A stretch of DNA of 64,000 nt from Boswellia sacra (taxonomy: Eukaryota; Streptophyta; Magnoliopsida; Sapindales; Burseraceae): contig SNVD02013723.1 of assembly GCA_013180625.2 (NCBI GenBank), positions 496,001 to 560,000 of the forward strand. Direction: 5' to 3'. Both the position numbers and the translations under genes were made by a program. The notes beneath the pieces were generated by a model. It had not been told where the DNA came from. It searched no databases and worked only from the letters and a program-made list of their open reading frames with translations. Shown in pieces: positions 1 through 8,660 of this stretch (positions are counted from its first letter, which is position 1; each line of letters starts with the position of its first letter).

Positions 1-171
1 TATGTTATTTTCAGATTTGGTTGTTATTGGTTTTTGATCTTTTAGTAAAAAGATGGTTTTCTCCCTCAATTTCACTCTATTTCTCCCTAAATTTCTTCTA
101 TTGTTTCTCCCCTTTCCTCTGTCTATAACTCACTCCCTTTCTTTTAATTTGAGGAACCCCGTTCCTCATCA
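1..171 (+). repeat. LTR 3' end fragment, inverted copy of the 740-2598 element's LTR
   Basis: This stretch is the reverse complement of about 740-910: the same interrupted run including CTCCCTCAATTTCACTC and CCCCTTTCCTCTGTCTA, ending at the LTR terminus CTCATCA. It is cut by the window start. No primer-binding site follows it, so it is either the 3' LTR of an element lying to the left or a fragment of one. Confidence 0.75.
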
Positions 172-739
172 TCATTTTTAGAAAATGATTTCGTCTCTAA
201 TGCCTTTAGAAATTATGTTGCTGGAAGCTGGGTTGTTCAGAAGCTTGATCCAACAGAATTTGGTCCTATTGAAAAGGCGGTCAATTGGCACAACACTAAT
301 GCTTTACAACAAAACAAAGCATTAGAAGCTATTGCTGAGCAGCAGGAGCAGATAAAGCAAGAACTTTATGAGATACGCAGAAGACTGAAGAAAGTTCACA
401 GGCTTACTGTCAAACAACTTTCAGATATTCATGAAAAGCCTCGTCCAATCAACATGATTGTCAACACTAGAGTTGATAGTGCTATTTTCTTAATCAAGTT
501 TGTGAAGAGCAGCGGAGATACTTTGAGCAAAAGAAGAAAAAGAAGATTTCTTCGAAGAAAGATAAGCCAAGAAAGAATTCTGATATTTGGGAAGAAAGTC
601 CTACAGGCAACAGTGTCAAAGGCTTTTGGAGAAATTATGATATGCCTCTTATTCAGCCTTGGCCTATTCATGCCTCTGGTTGGGATGATGATCAATCTGG
701 TTCTACATCAGATGGATCAAACAATTCCTCAGATATTGA
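172..739 (+). pseudogene. Unassigned broken coding relic between two LTR copies
   Basis: An open frame runs from about 180 to 490. It encodes an acidic/glutamine-rich helical segment rich in Q, E, K and R, which suggests a coiled coil. The coding signal then moves to another frame from about 503 to 738: a lysine-rich basic patch, a short Trp/Pro segment and a Ser/Asp-rich tail. The switch between frames implies an indel near 490-505, so the gene is broken. I do not recognise the family with certainty. A plant pararetrovirus-type polyprotein linker and coat region was considered because of the coiled coil followed by a basic patch, but no reverse transcriptase, movement or zinc-knuckle motif is present to confirm it. 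The relic ends directly at the LTR that begins at 740. Confidence 0.35.
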
Positions 740-1183
740 TGATGAGAAACATGGTTCCTCAAATTAAAAGAAAGTGAGGGAGTTATAGACAGAGGAAAGG
801 GGAGAAACAATAGAAGAAATTTAGGGAGAAATAGAGTGAAATTAAGGGAGAAGACAATCTTTTTACTAAAAGATTAAAAACTAATAACAACCAAATCTGA
901 AAATAACATAACTAAAGGCTCCTATTTATAGGACCTTAAAGTATAGTTCTACTAGGAAATAAAATCCCATTAGAAAATAGAATCATAATCCTAGTTTAAC
1001 TAGAAAATACCAAAATTAAATCCTAAATAAAATAATAAACTATTTATTAGGAAAATAACTCAAATTAGGATTACTCCTAATTTAGGAAGTCAAAATCCCT
1101 AATAACAGTTAAAATCCCTAATTAATTGAAATCCCTAAAATATAATTGAAATCCCTAATCTATTCCTAATATGTCCTACATCA
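740..1183 (-). repeat. 3' LTR of the small non-autonomous element
   Basis: Starts TGATGAGAAAC and ends CCTACATCA. It contains the block CTCCTATTTATAGGACC and the repeated AATCCCTAA motifs, all shared with 2154-2598. Differences are scattered substitutions and short indels. Confidence 0.85.
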
Positions 1184-1223
1184 ATTCTCCTCTGCTTGAA
1201 AGAACTCGACTCTTGGCGAGTTG

Positions 1224-1898
1224 TCAAGGAGGAAATTGCCAATACACAAGGAAACGCCACGTCTTGCCTTGCATGATCATTGAAAAATCATCAATCCACA
1301 TCTTCGCTTTATGATGATCCAATATTGGAAGCACATATGATAGAAAAATTACTGATGCTTCAACGGCCTTCGATATTGATGGAGAAACAATAATCACCAT
1401 GAAAGACTTCATCGTTGACTTAATAGAAGACTTCACTATTGACACAATAATAGGAGTAGAAGAACCCAAATATGAATCATAACTTATGAAATCGATTTCT
1501 TGAATGATTTCATGAGACTCTTCACATGTAGGCTCCACATCATCATTAGAATTCATCATGTCCTCGATCTTAATATCACCTCTAGATTCATGCCCATCCT
1601 CAAGATCAATCTCGCTTGCTTCATCATCTCCACTAGAATTATCACATTCATCCTCATGGTTCTTAGGAATTGCACCCAAGATCCCTTGAGTCCTATGTTT
1701 GGTACATGACTCCAAATTAGAGTCTTGTTTTGTGAGAACGGAAGCTTGTAAGGCTTTTAAAGCTGCTAATATTTCTGTTATTCTATTTTCCACTTTATTT
1801 TCCAAAGTATCTATCCTAATGTTTGTCCTATTTTCTGAGGCTTGTATCATTGAGAATATTGAAGTTTGTAATGAAGGACACATTGTAGATATCAACAA
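1224..1898 (-). CDS. Hypothetical protein of the non-autonomous LTR element, 224 aa
   Basis: This uninterrupted frame fills the middle of the element interior and is read in the element's sense direction. The N-terminal third (about residues 15-55) has regularly spaced hydrophobic residues with charged partners (MIQASENRTNIRIDTLENKV), which suggests a short coiled coil. The middle is strongly acidic (runs of D/E around residues 80-125). The C-terminus is hydrophobic and Trp-rich. No zinc knuckle, protease aspartate or RT motif is visible. The first Met is arbitrary, and the frame could begin further upstream toward the PBS. The protein could be a gag remnant or a captured sequence; I do not recognise the family. 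The frame is intact while most other transposon frames in the window are broken. Confidence 0.45.
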   Translation of the reverse strand: MLISTMCPSLQTSIFSMIQASENRTNIRIDTLENKVENRITEILAALKALQASVLTKQDSNLESCTKHRTQGILGAIPKNHEDECDNSSGDDEASEIDLEDGHESRGDIKIEDMMNSNDDVEPTCEESHEIIQEIDFISYDSYLGSSTPIIVSIVKSSIKSTMKSFMVIIVSPSISKAVEASVIFLSYVLPILDHHKAKMWIDDFSMIMQGKTWRFLVYWQFPP

Positions 1899-2139
1899 TA
1901 AGAGTATGATGATGGTCGCGGTGAACAGTAACTCCGGTGAACAGTACCCACGGTGAGCAATATATCGATAAACAGTAATTTCGGTAAACTGTAACTTCGG
2001 TGAATAGTGACTTTTTTTTTTTGTAGGGGTGATGCAAGGTAAAATTGAGGTAAAGTAAGTTAATGATGGTGGAAGGTTTAGCGTTTATAGGTTGAACAAA
2101 AATTAAAGGATAAATAGTATAAGAGGGGATCAATACCAC

Positions 2140-2151
2140 GCTTTGATACCA
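2140..2151 (-). other. Primer-binding site (tRNA-iMet type)
   Basis: The minus strand reads TGGTATCAAAGC, two bases inside the 5' LTR at 2154. This is the usual plant retrotransposon match to the 3' end of initiator tRNA-Met, with one difference from TGGTATCAGAGC. It fixes the element's orientation as minus. Confidence 0.8.
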
Positions 2152-2153
2152 AT

Positions 2154-2598
2154 TGATGAGAAACGGGGTTCCTCAAGTTAACAAAAAGGAAGGGAGATGT
2201 AGACAGAGGAAAGGGGAGAAACAATAGAAGAAATTTAGGGAGAAATAGAGTGAAATTGAGGGAGAAGACAATCTTTTTACTAAAAGATAAAAAACTCAAT
2301 AACAACCAAATTTGAAAATAACATAACTAAAGGCTCCTATTTATAGGACCTTAAAGTATAGTTCTACTAGGAAATAAAATCCCATTAGGAAATAGAATCA
2401 TAATCCTAGTTTAACTAAAAAATACCAAAATTAAATCCTCAATAAAATAGTAAACTATTTATTAAAAAAATAACTCAAATTAGGATTTCTCCCAATTTAG
2501 GAAATCAAAATCCCTAATAATAGTCAAAATCCATAATTAATTGAAATCCCTAAAATATAATTGAAATCCCTAATCTATTTCTAATATGTCCTACATCA
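2154..2598 (-). repeat. 5' LTR of the small non-autonomous element
   Basis: Direct repeat of 740-1183, starting TGATGAGAAACG and ending CCTACATCA. The PBS lies immediately outside it. Confidence 0.85.
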
Positions 2599-3940
2599 AA
2601 ATAAACACTCAAATTAACGTTTTAAAATCGAGTTAGCTGGGTGATACTTCATTTATACATCTTTAACTTCATCTGAGATAATCGATAAGTAATGCTTAGA
2701 AACTCTCTAGTTTGTATTTCCTTGAAGCTTCCATTGAGGTGCTTACACCTGGAGGTTTCCATGTCGTGTATTCACTCCATATGTTATATTCTAATATTAT
2801 GAGATTCTAAGAGTCTTAAGCTTGAAGCTCGAAAAATTAAGCTTTGTGTAGCTTAAAATGATATAGGATGCACAAATCCTGACAAGAATGAAAGGACTAA
2901 TTAGATTTATTATACCGTGTTATTAACCATTTTATTTTACAATTTAGATTGTACTTTTTTTGTTTTCAACAATTGGCCCTTCTAACTAGTGGTGCTACTG
3001 AAATTGGCCATTCCTCCATTACTAAGACTAAATGCACTTAATGTTATTATCATGCTTAGAAAATGTGATCTTGAATTGGAGAAACTATACTGGCTGGTAC
3101 TTTTGGAGGTTTTTCTTATGAGTGTTTGTGTTGTTATCAACTGTTAATCTTATTATATGAGCTTTTGGCTGCTTCTCTTGTTTTTGTGTGTGTGTGTGTA
3201 TCATTTCAACATGACTTTCTGAGTTGAATTTTAATAATAATGTGACAAGAAAGTCGTAGAATGGACCATCAAGCTTGTGGAAAGATTCTGGTAATTAGAT
3301 TTCTTTCAATCAATTCTATATGATTAGAGACAAATTATAGGTTTTAACTTTCTGGGTTACGGTAGATTGTTAGGATACTATAGATACAGACATAGAGATT
3401 TAGTTTACTTAAATGCTTTTGAAGTCTGTATGATAGAAACTTTTTTAGTGGTTGGTTCTTGTTCAATGACAAATTAAGGCCACGTACAACTTAACCCAAA
3501 TGCAACTTGCAATCTTATAGGGCCAACACATAATATAAATGAAAATACCAGCAAAACTAAAAAGTTATCCTGTTTTTTTATATAAAAAAGAAAGTTATAA
3601 AATACCAGCAAAACTAATATAATAAATAAAAAGGTAATAAAAAGCAAACCCATATTTTATGTAGTCATATATCTTTCATATACGAAAGAAAAAGTATCCT
3701 GCAAGATATATATACTCTGAATAAAAGCTTATGTTTGCAAAACTAATCAAATAAACTCTTAAGAATTTACCTGGATAATTAAAAAGGTTACAAGTTAGCA
3801 AAGCAAGTGAGTTGGCGTTATAGATGAGGAGTGGGTGAAGCTTGAAAGGTTTTGATCTAAAATGTTATATTAGATTATTAAACAATTTTATGTACCATAA
3901 ATTTGATATTCTTTTCTTGTTTTAATCATTCTATTATAGA
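2599..3940. other. No gene seen; AT-rich spacer or 5' part of the CACTA element
   Basis: No frame with a recognisable product is present. There is a short TG microsatellite near 3187-3200. A polypyrimidine tract and TATAG at 3930-3940 look like an intron acceptor just before the first recognisable CACTA exon, so the 5' untranslated or intronic part of that gene may lie here. I found no CACTA terminus (CACTACAAGAAA) in this stretch. Confidence 0.4.
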
Positions 3941-4970
3941 ATGTTCAAAGAGTACCAAGAAGGAGCCCAAAAATTTATCAACTTGGCTAGTAAGAATGCA
4001 AGAAATTCTAAAAAAAAAAAAATTATATGTCTGTGCAAGAAGTGTGCTCGTTATTGCCATCAACCATTAGACAAAGTTTATGAACACTTAATCACAAATG
4101 GGATGGGACCCACATATGATAATTGGGTTCTTCATGGAGAAACTCCAAATACATCTAAGCAATACAAAGATGTCAAATTGATAGATACTTATAAAATGTT
4201 TAGAGATGCTAATGTCCAAGCTGATTGTCTCATGGATGTAGATGATAATGTTGAGTATCCTACACATATACCTGAAGAGAGTGACTTGACTAAAAAGATT
4301 AAAGATGCTGAGACACCCTTATATTCAACATGCACAAAATATACAAAAATATCAGCAATTGTAGTCTTATTTAAACACAAGACTGCACACAATTTGTCTG
4401 ATAAGCGTTTTAATGAACTTCTTAACATTATTCGTGACTTCCAGAAGATAATGTTTTGCCTAATTCTCTATACTCAATAAGAAATTTTTTGAAAGATTTT
4501 GAACCAGATGTGAAAACATAGATGCTTGTATCAGTGATTGTTGTCTCTTTACAAGGGACAATGAACACTTAGATGCATGCCCTAAATGGAGTTCATCATG
4601 ATGGAAAGTGAATGAGCGAACTAACGAGATTAATTAAAAAAGAAGTACCAGCTAAAGTTTTGCGTTACTTCTGTATTATCCCAAGATTGAGAAGGATGTT
4701 TATGTCATCTGAAAAAGTAGAGTAATTACAATGGCACTCAAAAAGCAAAAGTCAAGATGGGAAAATGGGGCACCCTGTTGATTCATTGGCATGGGAAATA
4801 ATAAAAAAACAATGGCTGAATTTTTCATCAGAACCTAAAAACTTCAGGTTTTGAGCTTGCAGCTGAAGGATTCAACCCTTTCAATAATCTTAGCTCTACT
4901 TATATAGTTATTAGCATGTATTATTAGTTACGTATAATCTCTCCCCATGGGTTTGTATGGCTGAGGATAA
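3941..4970 (+). pseudogene. CACTA TNP2-like transposase, N-terminal part (Transpos_assoc and start of Transposase_21)
   Basis: The open frame 3941-4480 begins with the transposase-associated domain of plant CACTA elements: EYQEGAQKFINLA, then a Cys-rich CLCKKC, a conserved EHL..NGMGPTY..W and HGE. After a stop, TNP2-type blocks continue in shifting frames: the acidic LPDNVLPNS-like segment, the VPAKVLRY-like segment near 4648 and the AAEGFNPFNNLSSTY block near 4860-4900. The protein would act in the nucleus as the element's transposase. Several stops and shifts make it non-functional. A solo LTR interrupts it at 4971 and the gene resumes at 5371. Confidence 0.85.
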
Positions 4971-5370
4971 TGATGAGCTCATGCATGACATGCATGAGTT
5001 CTAGAATTCTGCTGAGCTCATGCATGACATGCATGGCTTCCAGAATACCTCCCATGTGAATGCATTGAGAGTCAAATTAGTTAGGCACCTCCAATTTTGA
5101 AAATCAAAGGAAGTAGCCAAATTTGATTTGAATTTGTATGCAGAATTTTCCCTATAAATATGGGACGAATTCTGCCTTGTTTAAGCATTAGAGAGATTCC
5201 AGAGAGAGTCCAGAGTCTAAACCAGAGAGTTTAGGATTGAGAGAGAGAGCCAGGAGAGCTCCAGAAATTTTAGGGGAGTTTTTGTATAATTCTTGTACAT
5301 TAATTTTCTCTGTTAATACAAGTAATTTTTCTCCCAAATTCTGTTCTGAGTTGATCATTACATCCCAACA
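4971..5370 (+). mobile_element. Solo LTR of the Tnt1-type copia family
   Basis: A 400-bp sequence bounded by TG...CA (TGATGAGCTCATGC to CATCCCAACA) and about 90% similar by eye to the LTRs of the full copy at 6747-12330. It is flanked by the 5-bp target duplication GATAA (4966-4970 and 5371-5375). No internal region is present, so the copy has undergone LTR-LTR recombination. Removing the LTR and one GATAA rejoins the CACTA transposase frame (reading ...AEDNIMLTLL...), which confirms the boundaries. Confidence 0.92.
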
Positions 5371-6746
5371 GATAATATAATGTTAACACTGTTGATTCCA
5401 GGGCCAAAGCAGACTGGGAATGACATTGATGTGTATTTACAACCACTCAGATGATTTGATAGAGTTATGGGATCATGGGATAGAGGTGATGAAGCTTTGA
5501 GTAAATCTAATTTCATTTTAAAAGATATTTTAATGTGGATAATCAATGATTTCCCAACTTATGGTAATTTAGCCGGATGCACTAGTAAAGGAGAAATAGC
5601 ATGTCCTATATGTGGTCCAAACACATGCTTCCAATGGCTGCCTTTTAGTCGAAAGACTGTATGCATGAGACATAAACGATTTCTACCCCCAAATCATTCT
5701 TTGGGTCAGGAGAAGAAGAATTGGTTTGATGGTAATGAGGAAACATGAAGGCCTCCTAAACCTTTAATCGGTGAAGAAATTTTTATTGCTTTGAATGATA
5801 TTAGCAATGATTGGGGTGAATATGGGAAAAAGAGAAATAGGAAACAACTTGGCCAAAAAAGCATGTGGAAGAAGAAGTCAATCTTCTTTTAACTCACCAC
5901 ATTGGAAGGTAATTGTAATATTAAATATAATAGCCAATTATAATTTTTTAGATTATTTTTTACATGTTTCACTGTTAAAAAATGAAGTTTTTACTGAACT
6001 CAGATACAGAAAAGAACATATGCGATAGCATAATTGGAACTTTGTTAAATGTGAAAGGAAAATCAAAGGATGGGCTAGAATCTCATAGAGACTTGATGAA
6101 AATGGGAATTAGAAAGAAGGTGCATCCTCAAGAGAGAGGAAATAAGTTTTACCTGCCAGCAGCATCCCACACTTTATCGAGGAAAGAGAAGCAAATATTG
6201 TGTAAACGACTTTATGATTTGAAATTACTCGATGGCTAAAGTTCTAATATTGCAAACTGCTTTTCAGTGGAAGATGCAAGATGAAAGGTGTAAAATCACA
6301 TGATTGTCATGTTCTTATGCAGCAATTGTTGCCTGTAGCTTTGAGAAACTTTTTATCAAGTGAGCCAAGGAGGGCAATATTTCGAATATGTGATGTTTTC
6401 AATCACTTGTGTCAAAGAGTAATTGATAGGAGTGCATTTGAAAAATTAGAGATGATCATTATTGAGACATTAAACATGTTGGAGAGGTTCTTCCCTCTTT
6501 TTTTTTTTTTTTTTAAATTATGATTCACTTGACAATTAATTTAGGATGAGAAGCTCGACTGTGTGTACCAGTGTATTACTGATGGATGTAACGATTTGAA
6601 GGGTCATCATTATTACATTTTCTCAATTTTATTATTCTTATTTGTTATTTTTATTATAATATATTATTTAGGTATGCTGTATGATTGCAATTTACGATTG
6701 CTTTTGTTATTAGCTATATGAAGGTACTAAAAATATATGTGAGAAA
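5371..6746 (+). pseudogene. CACTA TNP2-like transposase, central part (Transposase_21)
   Basis: Resumes directly after the solo LTR with the family hallmark IPGPKQTGNDIDVYLQPL. It continues with INDFPTYGNLAG, a CPICG cysteine pair, RHKRFLPPNH and WFDG (5467-5748). A spacer or intron follows (about 5900-6000), then the block EKNICDSIIGTLLN (6009 on) and the hallmark KSHDCHVLMQQLLPVALR (6290-6350), ending near LERFFP at about 6500. Order and spacing match Transposase_21 (PF02992). At least two stops fall inside, and an oligo-T tract at 6500-6515 disrupts the end. The full-length copia element that starts at 6747 interrupts the gene again. Confidence 0.87.
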
Positions 6747-7146
6747 TGATGAGCTCATGCATGACATGCATGAGTTCTAGAATTCTGATGAGCTCATGCA
6801 TGACATGCATGGCTTCCAGAATCCCTCCCATGTGAATGCATTGATAGTCAAATTAGTTAGGCACCTCCCATATTGAAAGTCAAAGGTAGTGGCCAAATTG
6901 GTTTGAAATTGTATGCAGAATTTTCCTATAAATATGGGACGAATTCTGCCTGAAGATAAATTAGAGAAACTCCAGAGAGAGTTCAGGAATTAGAACCAGA
7001 GAGTTCTGAGTGTTAGAGAGCCAGGTTGAGCTCCAGGAAATTATTTAGGGGAGTTTTTGTGTAAATCTTGTATATTGAATTTTCTCTGTTAATACAAGTC
7101 ATTTTTCTCCCAAATTCTGTTCTGAGTTTGCATCGCATCCCCAACA
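6747..7146 (+). repeat. 5' LTR of the Tnt1-like copia element
   Basis: Starts TGATGAGCTCATGC and ends CATCCCCAACA. The first 75 bases are a duplicated unit of about 39 bp, each copy holding CATGCATG twice around a one-base centre. A TATA-like CCTATAAATATGG lies about 170 bases in. Confidence 0.95.
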
Positions 7147-7148
7147 AG

Positions 7149-7160
7149 TGGTATCAAAGC
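7149..7160 (+). other. Primer-binding site (tRNA-iMet type)
   Basis: TGGTATCAAAGC begins two bases after the 5' LTR. A leader of about 750 bases follows before gag. It is GC-richer than its surroundings and contains a cluster of CCACGTCA-type repeats at 7430-7570. Confidence 0.85.
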
Positions 7161-7915
7161 CTCGTTGAGCTCCTGGAACGTCAAAACAGAGAGAAAAAAT
7201 TCAGAGAAAATTCGTCCCCTGTTTCTGGAAAATTTCGATTTTTCAGAAAGTGTTCGAATTTCGAATTTGAAGTGTCCAGTATGTTCGTGAGATCGAGGTG
7301 AGCATTCTGCAATTTTTCGACGACCGATCCGACCACCAAAGACGCCACACATGCTGCACGCGCCGAGCTGCTGCACTACGAGTGGGTTTCACTCGCCTCA
7401 CGCGCTACACATGCGTCTCAAGGAAGAAGACGACCCACGTCATCACCACGGCAGCGATCTTTTGCCACGTCAGCAGAGCCATGTCATAATACCATGTCAG
7501 CAAGTCCACGTCATCAGACACGTGTCGCCACGTCAGAGCCACGTCATCAAAGTGGACCCCCCATCTGCCACATAAGCAAATCTTTGGAAAATTTCATTTT
7601 GGCCCCTATATTTCTGGATAATTACTTTTTGACCCCCTGTGTTTGTGAAATTTACATTTCAGTCCTTAGAAAATTTCAATTTGGCCTCTGTAGTTCTGGT
7701 GAATGACATTATGCCCCCCTTAGTTTCTGAATTCAGTTTAACCCTTAAGAAATTTCAGTTTAGTCCTTAGAATTTCCAAGCTTAGTATTTATTGCATAAA
7801 AAGAATTTTTGAGCCCCGGAAGAGGCTATTCCACCATTTTTTACCGTTCCGGACGTAACGGTGGGCTCGGATTTTTGAAATTCAATTCCTATTTTAGTGA
7901 ATTAATTATTCTAAA

Positions 7916-8660
7916 ATGGAAGAATCATCCGGAGCTATGATTAAATTGACTGCTACCAACTACACACTATGGAGACCCAGGATGGAGGATCTCCTTAGTT
8001 GTAAGGATCTATATGATCCTATAGAATTTCAAGGGCAGAGACCTGAGACAGAAAAAGAGGCAGAGTGGAAGAAAATTAACAGAAAATGCATCGGTCAGAT
8101 CAGGCAATGGATCGACCACAGTGTCTTCCACCATGTAGCCAAGGAAACAGATGCATATTCTCTATGGACAAAATTAGAGAGTATGTATCAAGCCAAGTCA
8201 GCACGGAACAAAGCCATCCTGATGAGACGGCTTGTAAACTTGAAGTTGCGGAGCGGAACTCCTGTAGCAGAACATACAAGTGAGTTCCAGAACTTGGTGA
8301 ATCAGTTGACAGCAGTCGAGTTATAGCTTGGAGATGAAGAACAAACACTTTTACTTCTCAATTCCCTTCCAGATTCATGGGAGACGTTAGTGGTCTCCAT
8401 CAGTAATTCAGCACCCGGAGGCAAACTTACCTTATCAATGGTTAAGAATGCCTTGATGAACGAGGAGGCGAGAAGAAAAGATGCAGGCGCCAGCCAAGAT
8501 GAAGCCTACATCATGGAGAATCGAGGAAGACAGTCTCGAGATGAAGACTGAAGAAGAGGCAGAAGCAAAAGCAGAGGCAGATCGACAAACAGAAAGGGCA
8601 GGTCAACAGATGGGCGGAGACCCACCTACAAATGCTATCACTGTGGCAAAGAGGGTCACA
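7916..8660 (+). pseudogene. copia gag (Tnt1-like), broken
   Basis: The frame starts at the first good ATG after the leader (MEESSGAMIKLTATNYTLWR). This is the DUF4219/UBN2-type gag start with the conserved TNYTLW. A stop follows residue 136 (TAG near 8323), after which the same gag continues in frame (LLLLNSLPDSWETLV). A frameshift in the Arg/Lys-rich stretch near 8540 leads into the zinc knuckle C-Y-H-C-G-K-E-G-H-M-K-K-N-C at about 8633-8674. Gag forms the cytoplasmic particle that packages element RNA. The broken copy should not yield it. Confidence 0.88.

Larger units (their letters stand above)
740..2598 (-). mobile_element. Small non-autonomous LTR retrotransposon (about 1.86 kb)
   Basis: Two near-identical direct repeats of about 445 bp (740-1183 and 2154-2598), each bounded by TG...CA, flank a 970-bp interior. 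A PBS matching initiator tRNA-Met adjoins the right repeat and a purine tract (AGAGGAGAAT on the minus strand) adjoins the left one, so the element reads right to left. It has no protease, integrase or reverse transcriptase, only one 224-codon frame. The size lies between TRIM and LARD elements. The 5-bp flanks (ATTGA on the left, AAATA on the right) do not match, so either the ends were rearranged or the target duplication has decayed. Confidence 0.85.

Noticed and set aside
429..695. Minus-strand frame of 88 codons
   Set aside because: Shadow of the plus-strand relic at 172-739.
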